Below are positions 1 through 6,925 of a stretch of DNA of 8,544 nucleotides, one piece after another. The translations under genes were made by a program, and so were the position numbers. Numbering within the stretch: the stretch's first letter is position 1; every line of letters begins with the position of its first letter. The notes beneath the pieces were generated by a model. The model was not told the origin of the DNA, searched no databases, and saw only the letters and a list, made by a program, of their open reading frames with translations. Source of the DNA: an uncultured Prosthecobacter sp. (lineage in GTDB: Bacteria > Verrucomicrobiota > Verrucomicrobiia > Verrucomicrobiales > Verrucomicrobiaceae); assembly GCA_937941745.1 (NCBI GenBank), contig CALDGV010000724.1:1-8544 (forward strand), read 5' to 3'.

Positions 1-1790
1 ATCTGGTCGGCTTCGAGGATGGTGGAGAGGCGGTGGGCGATGGCGATGACGGTGCGGCCTTCCGAAAGCTCGTGAATGGCCTCCTGGATGATCTTTTCCG
101 TCTCGGTGTCGAGGGCGGAGGTGGCCTCGTCCAGAAGCAGGACGGGTGCATTGCGCAGGACGGCGCGGGCGATGGAGAGGCGCTGCTTCTGGCCTCCTGA
201 GAGGTTGCAGCCGGCATCCCCGACCACGGCGTTGTAGCCGCCTTCGATCTGCATGATGAATTCATGCGCGTGGGCCTTCTTGGCTGCGGCGATGATCTCC
301 TCGTCGGTGGCATCGAGGCGGCCGTAGCGGATGTTTTCGCGGATGGTGTCGTGGAAGAGGAAGGTGTCCTGGCTGACGATGCCGATGTTGTCGCGCAGGC
401 TCTGCTGGGTCACGGAGCGCAGGTCCTGGCCGTCGATCAGCACCCGGCCGGAATCGGGATCATAGAAGCGCAGGATGAGGGAGAAGAGCGTGCTTTTTCC
501 GGCGCCGCTTGGGCCGACGAGGGCATAAAACCTTCCCGGAGCCAGCCTGAGGTCAATGTTCTGCACCGCTGGAGATTCGAGCTTCTCGCCGTTCGGCTTC
601 CGGTAGGTGAAGGTGATGTTTTGAAAGTGGATCTCACCCTTCACGCGGCCGAGCTTGGCCGCTTCGGGAGCATCCTGGATGTCAGGTTCACGGTCCAGCA
701 GGCCGACCACACAGTTGATGGCATAGCGGGTCTTCTGCAGCAGGAGGTTCACCTTGCTCAGCTCCTTGGCGGGCGGGTAGATGCGGGTCAGCAGCAGCAC
801 CACGGCGATGAATTCCGAGGACTTCAGCCCCATGGCCCACCAGTACACCAGCCCGGCGGCGATGCCGAGGGAGGCCACGGATTCGACGATCGGACCCACC
901 ATTTCCGAGGCGCGCTGCCAGCGGATGGCATTGCGGCTCATGGAGGCGTTGGCCCGGACGAAGCGATCCACCTCATACTCCTCACGCCCATAGGCCTTCA
1001 CCAGCCGGATGCCGGTGAGGGATTCGTGCATGGCGGTGAGCATGGCTCCGGTCATCTGCTCCTCCTTCTTGCCGGACTTCCTCACCCGCCTGCCGAGCCG
1101 CATCACGGGCAGCAGGCAGAGGGGGAAGATGAAAAGGCTCATGAAGGTGAAGAACGGATGCGCGGCAAACAGCGAGCAGAGGATGACCAGGATGCGCAGC
1201 GGGTTGCTGGTCATGAACTGGACGTACTGCACCGCATTCCGCTGGGCGACGCTGGTCTGGTTCAGCACGGTCTGAATGAGCTCACCGGCCTTGGTGCCGC
1301 TGAAAAAGGCGGGCGACTGCCGCAGCACCCGCGCAAAGACATCGTTGCGGATGTCCTGGAGCATCCGGTTCCCCACCCAGGCGAGGAAGTATTTGTTCAG
1401 GTAGTCCAGCAGGCCGTTGATGAGCAGCATCAGCGGAATGAAGGAGGCGGCGATGATCACACCGGTGAGGCCGATCTTGGCCGCCGGGTCCAGTCCCAGC
1501 ATTTCGGCGAAGTTCAGGTTCAGTCCCAGGAAGTCGTACTCCTTGCCGAGCGGGGTCGGTGCGTCGCCATCCGGCAGGACGATGGAAAAGATGATGTTGC
1601 AGGCCGGCAGCCAGGCGGCGTTGAACATCGCCGCCAGCACACCCATGCCGAGACCGAGGATGAACCTCGGCAGCACCGGCCGAAGGTAGGGGAAGACGCG
1701 CCTGACGGGCATCTTCAGTTCATTCTCTTCGTTGGCCGGACGGTAGGAGGAACTCGGAGCTGGAGGAGGGGGCTGCTGGGCGGCTGCCAT
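1..1790 (-). CDS. MsbA-like ABC exporter (fused TM-NBD half-transporter), 3' end cut by window edge
   Basis: Half-size ABC exporter; 596 codons are visible and the C-terminal few dozen residues are missing. After a Pro/Ala-rich cytoplasmic N-terminus (about residues 1-40) come hydrophobic helices (first about 43-71, second about 105-125, then two more pairs) forming a six-helix membrane domain. The nucleotide-binding domain is complete in its motifs: Walker A GPSGAGKST (426-434), Q-loop SQDTFLF, signature LSGGQ (530-534), Walker B LLLDEA with D554 and E555, and switch histidine H586. All catalytic residues are intact. The family exports lipid A-like lipids, other lipids or drugs across the inner membrane as a homodimer; the substrate cannot be read here. 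It lies 118 bp downstream of tig, separated by a terminator hairpin. The ATG at 1790 has no Shine-Dalgarno; M27 (1712) is a possible alternative start after a purine-rich stretch. Confidence 0.93.
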   Translation of the reverse strand, partial: MAAAQQPPPPAPSSSYRPANEENELKMPVRRVFPYLRPVLPRFILGLGMGVLAAMFNAAWLPACNIIFSIVLPDGDAPTPLGKEYDFLGLNLNFAEMLGLDPAAKIGLTGVIIAASFIPLMLLINGLLDYLNKYFLAWVGNRMLQDIRNDVFARVLRQSPAFFSGTKAGELIQTVLNQTSVAQRNAVQYVQFMTSNPLRILVILCSLFAAHPFFTFMSLFIFPLCLLPVMRLGRRVRKSGKKEEQMTGAMLTAMHESLTGIRLVKAYGREEYEVDRFVRANASMSRNAIRWQRASEMVGPIVESVASLGIAAGLVYWWAMGLKSSEFIAVVLLLTRIYPPAKELSKVNLLLQKTRYAINCVVGLLDREPDIQDAPEAAKLGRVKGEIHFQNITFTYRKPNGEKLESPAVQNIDLRLAPGRFYALVGPSGAGKSTLFSLILRFYDPDSGRVLIDGQDLRSVTQQSLRDNIGIVSQDTFLFHDTIRENIRYGRLDATDEEIIAAAKKAHAHEFIMQIEGGYNAVVGDAGCNLSGGQKQRLSIARAVLRNAPVLLLDEATSALDTETEKIIQEAIHELSEGRTVIAIAHRLSTILEADQ

Positions 1791-1810
1791 GGAAGGGTGG
1801 GAAAAATCAG

Positions 1811-1851
1811 CCCGGCGGTCATTGCCTTTGCATCAGGCAATCACGGCCGGG
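1811..1851 (-). terminator. Intrinsic terminator downstream of tig
   Basis: Arms 1811-1827 and 1835-1851 form a 17-bp stem with two mismatches and a 7-nt loop. Read on the minus strand it is followed by CTGATTTTTC (1810-1801), a U-run within four bases of the stem. It sits 58 bp past the tig stop codon, the expected place for a rho-independent terminator. The stem ends only 20 nt before the ABC exporter ATG, so it may instead attenuate read-through into that gene. Confidence 0.75.
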
Positions 1852-1898
1852 CGGAGAAACGGCTAACACCTCAGGGGGGAGGCGTCGAGGCCGGATTT

Positions 1899-1917
1899 GA
1901 GGCCTGGATCAGGCCTC
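1899..1917 (-). other. Perfect hairpin spanning the tig stop codon
   Basis: GAGGCCTG (1899-1906) and CAGGCCTC (1910-1917) are perfect complements separated by three bases, giving an 8-bp GC-rich stem whose loop and 3' arm overlap the TGA stop of tig (1911-1909). There is no U-run after it, so it is not a terminator on its own; it may affect mRNA stability or be incidental. Confidence 0.5.
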
Positions 1918-3267
1918 CTTGGGGGAGTGAACATCGCAATGTTCGGGCTCAGGATCAGTTTCCTCGACCTGGGCGTTGTCCTTCAGGAACTGGAGAGCGT
2001 TTTCGAGGATGAGGTCTTCGCGGACGCCGTCGATCATGCCGTTTTTCTGGGCTTCCTGCATGAACTTCTTCACCGGCTTCTTCTGGCGGGCGGCGATGTT
2101 GGCCAGGGCCATCATGAGCTGCTGGTCGTTGACGGCGATGCCTTCCTTCTTGGCCACTTCACCCAGGATGAAGCTGACCTTCACGCTGTTGCGGGCCTGC
2201 TGGGTGGCGCTGCTGAGGATCTCATCCTGCTGCTTCAGCAGTTCCTCCTGCGGCACACCCTGCTGGAGGGCGCGCATGGCGATGTCGTTCGTGCGGCGCT
2301 GGGCTTCACGGTTCACGACTTCCTGGGGCAGGTCGAACTCGAGCTTCTCCACGATGTGGCCGATGACCTGGTTGGCCTTGGCGTTTTCGCGGTTCTGCTC
2401 GCGACGGCGGCGGATGGCCTCCTTCACTTCGCTGCGCAGAGTTTCCTCCGTCATTTCACCGCCGCCGATCTTCTGGATGAATTCGGCGTCGAGGGCAGGG
2501 ATGGCCTTGTTCTTCACGCCTTTGCAGTGCACGGCGAGGGAGATGGTCTTGCCGCGCAGGGCTTCAAAGGCGAAGTCGTCGCCCAGGGTGATGTTGAGGG
2601 TGCGGTCCTCGTCCTTGGCGATGCCCACAAGGCCGGCGTAAAAGCCGGGCAGGAAATCTTCCTCAGCATCCAGGAGGAACCAGTTTTCCTCGATGCCCTG
2701 GAGGTGGTTGGGGGCTTCGGGCATGATCTCGGCCAGCGGCTGGCCGTCCAGGCTGCCTTTGTAGCCAAGCACGACACAGTCGCCGTTGGCGGCCGTGCGG
2801 TCCACGTCTTCAAAGGTGGCGTAGCGTTCGCGGAGGTGGAGCAGGTCGTGGTCCACGTCGGCATCGGTGACCTCGATGCGGGGAAGCTTCACGGGAATGC
2901 CCTTGTATTCAGGAAGCTCGAATTTCGGAGCCAGACTCAGCTCGGCGCTGAAGGAGAAGCTCTTGTCCGTGTCGTGCGTCATGCGGTCGTTCACGCCGAT
3001 CACATTGATGACCTCCAGGCCTTCGCGCTTCACCGCCTCACGGAGGCCGTCGTTGATGAGCTGACGCTCCAGTTCGGACTGGATGTCGCTGCCGAAGCGT
3101 TTTTCGACGGCCGAGGCCGGGACCTTGCCAGGGCGGAAGCCGGGCAGGCGGACGTTCTGGGCGTAATAAGCCACGATGTTCCGGCGCTGCTTGGCGACTT
3201 CATCACCCGGCACACGGATGTGGGCGATGGCGCGGCAGTTCGGCTGGTGTTCGACGTTGATGTTCAT
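1909..3267 (-). CDS. tig: Trigger factor, ribosome-associated chaperone and peptidyl-prolyl isomerase
   Basis: Cytoplasmic chaperone that docks at the ribosomal exit tunnel and shields nascent chains. The protein has 452 residues, slightly longer than the usual 430 or so. The N-terminal ribosome-binding domain carries the signature GFRPGKVP at 43-50, matching the numbering of the E. coli ribosome-docking loop (F44-R45). That match supports the ATG at 3267 over a TTG two codons upstream (3273). A central FKBP-like PPIase domain follows (about 145-240, from a VVLGYKG strand through FLPGFYAGLVG and the GKTISLAVHCKGVKNK segment). A long charged helical C-terminal domain holds the substrate arms. 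The gene stands alone: the common tig-clpP-clpX arrangement is absent, with an ABC exporter downstream and a divergent sulfatase upstream. It has no Shine-Dalgarno sequence. Confidence 0.96.
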   Translation of the reverse strand: MNINVEHQPNCRAIAHIRVPGDEVAKQRRNIVAYYAQNVRLPGFRPGKVPASAVEKRFGSDIQSELERQLINDGLREAVKREGLEVINVIGVNDRMTHDTDKSFSFSAELSLAPKFELPEYKGIPVKLPRIEVTDADVDHDLLHLRERYATFEDVDRTAANGDCVVLGYKGSLDGQPLAEIMPEAPNHLQGIEENWFLLDAEEDFLPGFYAGLVGIAKDEDRTLNITLGDDFAFEALRGKTISLAVHCKGVKNKAIPALDAEFIQKIGGGEMTEETLRSEVKEAIRRRREQNRENAKANQVIGHIVEKLEFDLPQEVVNREAQRRTNDIAMRALQQGVPQEELLKQQDEILSSATQQARNSVKVSFILGEVAKKEGIAVNDQQLMMALANIAARQKKPVKKFMQEAQKNGMIDGVREDLILENALQFLKDNAQVEETDPEPEHCDVHSPKEA

Positions 3268-3347
3268 GCTCAAAGGCGGGGTCGGGGGTTGCTTTCAGGG
3301 GGCTTTCCGGCGGACCGCTGACACACGTCCGGGGAAAAGGGGCGCGC

Positions 3348-3375
3348 AGGCTAGGCGACTTCGCCGGTTTGGCAA
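3348..3375 (-). promoter_or_regulatory. Candidate sigma-70-type promoter for tig
   Basis: On the minus strand TTGCCA (3375-3370) is followed after 16 bp by TAGCCT (3353-3348). The -35 matches TTGACA at five of six bases; the -10 matches TATAAT only at TA...T. Initiation near 3341 would give a leader of about 74 nt before the tig ATG. The rest of the divergent region 3268-3458 shows no convincing promoter for the sulfatase on the plus strand. Confidence 0.3.
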
Positions 3376-3458
3376 GGGCATCCTATGGGGGCAGCGGGCT
3401 GGCGAACTACAGGCACCGGGCGAAATGTCCGGACGGTTCAGGGCGTTCACCACGGCCC

Positions 3459-5000
3459 ATGATCCGTTCCGCCGCCCTAGCCATCTGTTCCATGCTGTCC
3501 TTCCAGGCCGCTTCTGAGGCCGCCATCACCGCCCAGAAACCCAACATCATTTACATCCTCACGGACGACCAGGGCTACGGAGACCTATCGGCCCATGGCA
3601 ATCCGGTGCTCAAGACGCCGAACCTGGACCGGCTGCGTTCGGAGAGCGTGCGGTTCACCGATTTCATGGTCAGCCCCACCTGCGCGCCCACCCGCAGCGC
3701 CATCCAGACGGGGCGTCACGAGTTTCGCAACGGGGTCACTCACACGATCCTGGAGCGTGAGCGGATGGACCCGAAGGCGGTCACCATCGCCCAGGTGCTG
3801 AAGTCGGCAGGCTACACGAATGGCATTTTTGGCAAATGGCACCTCGGAGATGAAAAGGCATACCGCCCCACGAGCCGGGGTTTTGATGAGCAGTTCATCC
3901 ACGGCGGCGGCGGGATTGGCCAGAGCTACCCTGGGAGCTGTGGTGATGCTCCTGGCAATCTCTACTTCAATCCGGCGATCCTGCACAATGACCGCTTTGT
4001 GAAGACGGAGGGCTACTGCACGGATGTGTTTTTCACCCAGGCGACAAAGTGGATCGAGTCCGTAAAAGGCAGGCAGCCCTTTTACTGCCACATCGCTACC
4101 AACGCACCCCACGGTCCCTACATCGCCCGGCCGCAGGACAAAAAGCTCTATGAGGGCAGAGGCCTCGGCGAGGACACGGAGAACTTCTTCGGCATGATCC
4201 ACAACATCGACGAAAACGTCGGCAAGCTGCTCGCCAAGCTCGATGAGTGGGGCATCGCGGCCAACACGCTCGTGGTCTTCATGAATGACAATGGTGGGAC
4301 GGCCGGGGTGAAGGTCTTCAATGCGGGGATGCACGGCTCCAAGGGCAGTCCCTGGATCGGCGGCACTCGAGCGATGTCTTTCTGGCGCTGGCCGGGCACG
4401 CTGAAGCCTGCGGATTGCGGTGCACTGACAGCTCATGTGGACGTTTATCGCACCTGGGCGGCCCTGGCAGGGGCGACCCTGAGTCCTGAGGCTGAAAAGC
4501 AGGCCGAGGGCCGCAGCCTCATCCCGCTCTTGGAAGATCCGCAGGCCGCCTGGGAGGACCGGACGCTTTTCACGCATGTGGGCCGCTGGCCCAAAGGCAC
4601 AGACCATCATCTGGCCAAGGCCCGGAACGCCAGCATCAGGACCTCCCAGTATCATCTGGTGAGCGAGGCCGTGCCTCCGGCCAGGGCCAAGGCAAAAAAA
4701 GGACCCGGCGCAGCCCCGGGCTGGCAGCTTTTCGACGTCAAAGCGGATCCTGCGGAGAGCAAAAATATCGTGGCGGAGAAACCTGAGGTCGTGAAGCAGA
4801 TGCTGTCCAGCTACGACGCTTGGTGGCAGAGCCTCGCAGGGCAGGTTGACCTGAACGAAAAGGCGGTCGGTCCCCGCCTGAACCCTTTCGCTGAAGAATA
4901 CTGGGCCCAGTTTGGAGGCGGCCCCACGGAGCAGGATCTGCAGCGCATGAACCCCGAGGCGGCATTTACTTTTGAGGCGCGCCGTGCGCCTAAAAAATAG
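3459..5000 (+). CDS. Secreted arylsulfatase-family (S1) sulfatase, formylglycine type
   Basis: Predicted exported sulfate-ester hydrolase of 513 residues. The reading frame is open from 3369, but the ATG at 3459 places a signal peptide at the N-terminus (hydrophobic residues about 5-16, possible cleavage near A21-A22), so I chose it. The alkaline-phosphatase-like sulfatase motifs are all present: metal-binding D36-D37 in LTDDQGYGD; the CAPTR motif with C75, the cysteine converted to formylglycine, continuing to TGR; GKWHLG (K126, H128); NAPHGPY (H218); metal-binding NDNGG (D277, N278); and K295 in HGSKGS. No active-site residue is missing. Activity requires a formylglycine-generating enzyme encoded elsewhere. 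The substrate is not readable from sequence; the family acts on sulfated polysaccharides or aryl sulfates. No polysaccharide lyase, glycosidase or TonB transporter is adjacent, so it appears isolated. Confidence 0.92.
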   Translation: MIRSAALAICSMLSFQAASEAAITAQKPNIIYILTDDQGYGDLSAHGNPVLKTPNLDRLRSESVRFTDFMVSPTCAPTRSAIQTGRHEFRNGVTHTILERERMDPKAVTIAQVLKSAGYTNGIFGKWHLGDEKAYRPTSRGFDEQFIHGGGGIGQSYPGSCGDAPGNLYFNPAILHNDRFVKTEGYCTDVFFTQATKWIESVKGRQPFYCHIATNAPHGPYIARPQDKKLYEGRGLGEDTENFFGMIHNIDENVGKLLAKLDEWGIAANTLVVFMNDNGGTAGVKVFNAGMHGSKGSPWIGGTRAMSFWRWPGTLKPADCGALTAHVDVYRTWAALAGATLSPEAEKQAEGRSLIPLLEDPQAAWEDRTLFTHVGRWPKGTDHHLAKARNASIRTSQYHLVSEAVPPARAKAKKGPGAAPGWQLFDVKADPAESKNIVAEKPEVVKQMLSSYDAWWQSLAGQVDLNEKAVGPRLNPFAEEYWAQFGGGPTEQDLQRMNPEAAFTFEARRAPKK

Positions 5001-5046
5001 CGCCTTTGCCCTTCCGGAAAGCTCAACATATCAGGGCATAAAAAAA

Positions 5047-5121
5047 CAACTCTGTCGGGAATTGACGCTCAGGAAAAAAACCCCCAAAACCTGAAGCCAA
5101 TTAGTGTCCCCGACAGAGTTG
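5047..5121. repeat. 75-bp imperfect palindrome with 13-bp perfect terminal inverted repeats
   Basis: CAACTCTGTCGGG (5047-5059) is repeated as an exact inverted copy at 5109-5121. Inner complementary blocks continue the fold: AATTG (5060-5064) with CAATT (5098-5102), and TCAGG (5069-5073) with CCTGA (5090-5094), closing on a 16-nt A/C loop (5074-5089). Seven As at 5040-5046 become a T7 run immediately after the stem on the minus strand, so it has the form of an intrinsic terminator in that direction, although no minus-strand gene needs one here. It could also be a MITE or insertion-sequence remnant. I see no clear target-site duplication. Confidence 0.7.
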
Positions 5122-5137
5122 ATATTGCGTTTATATT
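5110..5137 (+). promoter_or_regulatory. Candidate promoter for the transpeptidase/amidohydrolase operon
   Basis: CCGACA (5110-5115) and TATATT (5132-5137) are 16 bp apart; they match TTGACA at four and TATAAT at five of six bases. The -35 lies inside the right arm of the palindrome. A second option is TTCGCA (5141-5146), 16 bp, TAAAAA (5163-5168). Either would give a leader of about 60-90 nt before the ATG at 5235. Confidence 0.3.
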
Positions 5138-5234
5138 CGGTTCGCACTTCGGCAGGCAATGCTAAAAATCAGTGTTCCCGCCAAAAAGATTTTGGCCGTG
5201 CATACCATGTGCACACACTCCTTTCATTCGCGCC

Positions 5235-5990
5235 ATGTTTCCATCTTTTCGTGTCTCATCGGGCCTGCTTTTGCTGCTCGCCTCCTGGTTCAGCAATGCT
5301 GGTTCGGCCTGTGCACAGATCGGAAACGAGGTGCGCCAGCTGGTGGTGACCCGCGCACCTTCCTGGAGCTCCCACACGGCCACGCTTCAGTGCTATCAGC
5401 GCGGCTCGGCTCGTGAGCCCTGGCAGCCGGTCTTCGCCAAGCCCTTCCCGGTCCTGCTTGGCAGGAAGGGGCTGGCCTGGGGGCGGGGAGCCTTCACGCC
5501 TCCCCAGAATGGCGTGCCCATGAAAGTAGAGAAGGATTGGAAGGCTCCTGCCGGAGTGTTTCAGCTTGGCCTGCTCTTTGGTTATGCCTCCAGGCCGCCA
5601 TCCGGCACACGCTGGCCCTATCATCAGGTCGGTCCTCTGGATGCTTATGTGGATGACCCCCAGAATCCCTACTACAACCAGCATGTCCGTGTGAGTCCGC
5701 AGAGCGTGCCTCCGTGGTTTGAGAAGCAAAAGATGCGCCTCGGCGATGCCGCCTACAAATGGATGCTGGAGATCCGCCATAATCAGAAGCCGGCCTGGCC
5801 TGGGTATGGAAGCGCCATCTTCTTTCACGTGCGCCGCGGCCCGGACAAGCCCAGCGCCGGATGCACCACCATGGCGGTCGAGAACCTCGAAAAGCTCATC
5901 CGCTGGGTCGATCCTTCCTGCTACCCTCACTACGTGATCCTTCCTGCCGCGGACTACGATTATCTCCGCGGACCGTGGAAGCTCCCCTGA
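5235..5990 (+). CDS. Secreted L,D-transpeptidase-like protein (YkuD-related, COG3786 type)
   Basis: Exported protein of 251 residues, probably periplasmic. The frame is open from 5172, but the ATG at 5235 gives a clean signal peptide (hydrophobic core about 9-16, likely cleavage after A27 in SACA-Q), so I placed the start there. The catalytic region near the C-terminus reads FHVRRGPDKPSAGC, with H198 and nucleophile C210. This resembles the HIxRGxxxPTAGC pattern of the COG3786 branch rather than the classical SHGC of YkuD/ErfK enzymes. The following RWVDPSCYPHYVILP also fits that branch. Family enzymes form or cut L,D peptide bonds in peptidoglycan; this branch is poorly characterised, so the exact reaction is unknown. 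The next gene begins 22 bp downstream on the same strand, indicating an operon. No Shine-Dalgarno sequence precedes the start. Confidence 0.85.
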   Translation: MFPSFRVSSGLLLLLASWFSNAGSACAQIGNEVRQLVVTRAPSWSSHTATLQCYQRGSAREPWQPVFAKPFPVLLGRKGLAWGRGAFTPPQNGVPMKVEKDWKAPAGVFQLGLLFGYASRPPSGTRWPYHQVGPLDAYVDDPQNPYYNQHVRVSPQSVPPWFEKQKMRLGDAAYKWMLEIRHNQKPAWPGYGSAIFFHVRRGPDKPSAGCTTMAVENLEKLIRWVDPSCYPHYVILPAADYDYLRGPWKLP

Positions 5991-6012
5991 TGTTTTCAGC
6001 CTGCCAGCTGCC

Positions 6013-6921
6013 ATGTTCCGCCCTTGCTTTCATCTCGTCCTCCTTCTTGCAGCCCTGAATTTGCTGAATGCGGCAGAACGGCAGCCAGGAACGCCCGTCC
6101 ATGGCAGTGATCAGTTCACCGAATACATGCCGGGTGAGCTGCCGCTGGTCCTTTCAGCTCCTCATGGTGGCAAGCTGAAGCCGGAAAGCGTGCGCACCCG
6201 CACCTCTGGAGTGCGCACGGAAGACTCCAACACGCAGGACTTGGCGCGACGGATTGCTGCCGAGGTTCGCAAAGCCACGAGGAAGCAGATGCCCCTCATC
6301 ATCAGCCACCTGCATCGCAGCAAGCTGGACCCCAACCGTGAAATCAAGGAGGCTGCCCAGGGAGATCCTACCGCTGAAAAGGTCTGGCATGAATATCATG
6401 CCTTCATTGGTGAAGCCCTTGAAGATGCTGTGAAGCGTCATGGTCGGGCTTTTTTGATTGATCTGCATGGCCAGAGCCATCCTGACATCCGCGTCGAACT
6501 GGGCTATCTCCATGCCGCGTCCGACTACGGCAGGCCGGTGGATGAAATCAATTCGTCGGCATTTGTCGCCCAGGGCAGTCTGGCCCTGCTGGTCAGGCTG
6601 AATCCCGGCCTGGCTTACACAGACCTGCTGCATGGCCCGGAAAGCCTGGGAGCCCTGCTGGAGGCGCATGATTTCAAGGCCACTCCCAGCCCTCGGATGC
6701 CCCGGCCCAGCGAGCCCTACTACCGCGGCGGCTACACGGTCTTCCGTCACGTTCCCGGCAATCCTTCGGTGGCTGGACTGCAGATTGAAGCCAACCGCGT
6801 GCGCCTTCGGGACACTCCAGAAGGGCGGCAGCGCTTCGCCGAGGCCCTGGTCAATGCTCTGCAGAGCTATCTGCCGCGCTTCCTGAAGCTGAACCTGGAT
6901 GGCTCACCCGTGGCCCAGTGA
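6013..6921 (+). CDS. Secreted N-formylglutamate amidohydrolase-fold protein (PF05013-like)
   Basis: Protein of 302 residues with an N-terminal signal peptide (hydrophobic 8-18, likely cleavage after A20). Family features appear in order: SAPHGG with metal-ligand candidate H51, DSNTQDLA (71-78), HLHRSKLDPNRE (99-110), LIDLHGQ with H152, and a GLQIEANRVRLRD block near the C-terminus. These are the zinc-ligand and substrate-binding motifs of the N-formylglutamate amidohydrolase family. Classical members are cytoplasmic enzymes of histidine degradation. Here the export signal, the absence of hut genes and the upstream transpeptidase-like partner argue for a different extracytoplasmic amide substrate, perhaps a peptidoglycan fragment; this is inference. 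It follows the upstream gene by 22 bp and converges on rsmD with 4 bp between stop codons and no intervening terminator. No Shine-Dalgarno sequence is visible. Confidence 0.85.
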   Translation: MFRPCFHLVLLLAALNLLNAAERQPGTPVHGSDQFTEYMPGELPLVLSAPHGGKLKPESVRTRTSGVRTEDSNTQDLARRIAAEVRKATRKQMPLIISHLHRSKLDPNREIKEAAQGDPTAEKVWHEYHAFIGEALEDAVKRHGRAFLIDLHGQSHPDIRVELGYLHAASDYGRPVDEINSSAFVAQGSLALLVRLNPGLAYTDLLHGPESLGALLEAHDFKATPSPRMPRPSEPYYRGGYTVFRHVPGNPSVAGLQIEANRVRLRDTPEGRQRFAEALVNALQSYLPRFLKLNLDGSPVAQ

Positions 6922-6925
6922 GCAT

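Noticed and set aside
264..2012. Long open frame of 582 codons on the plus strand opposite the ABC exporter and the end of tig
   Set aside because: The product is low-complexity (His/Gly/Glu/Asp-rich) with no recognisable domain, while the minus strand encodes a complete ABC exporter with all motifs. It is an antisense shadow of high-GC coding DNA.
1897..3321. 474-codon open frame on the plus strand opposite trigger factor
   Set aside because: It exactly mirrors the tig gene, is rich in Val/Leu/His/Asp without motifs, and tig is unambiguous on the other strand.
3369..3458. N-terminal extension of the sulfatase by 30 residues
   Set aside because: The extension is Arg/Gly/Ser-rich and would bury the signal peptide; the ATG at 3459 gives a normal export signal.
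3585..4655. 356-codon open frame on the minus strand inside the sulfatase gene
   Set aside because: It lies wholly within the conserved sulfatase catalytic domain; its product shows no family features.
5031..5130. Target-site duplication flanking the 75-bp palindrome
   Set aside because: The left flank (ATAAAAAA) and right flank (ATATTGCG) share no convincing direct repeat, so insertion is not demonstrated.
5172..5234. N-terminal extension of the transpeptidase-like protein by 21 residues
   Set aside because: The extension would place polar and proline-rich sequence before a clear signal peptide that starts at the ATG at 5235.
5256..6014. 252-codon open frame on the minus strand opposite the L,D-transpeptidase-like gene
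   Set aside because: It has no domain or signal features, and the plus strand has a signal peptide and catalytic motif. The T7 terminator form at 5040-5046 would lie downstream of it, but that alone does not support a gene.
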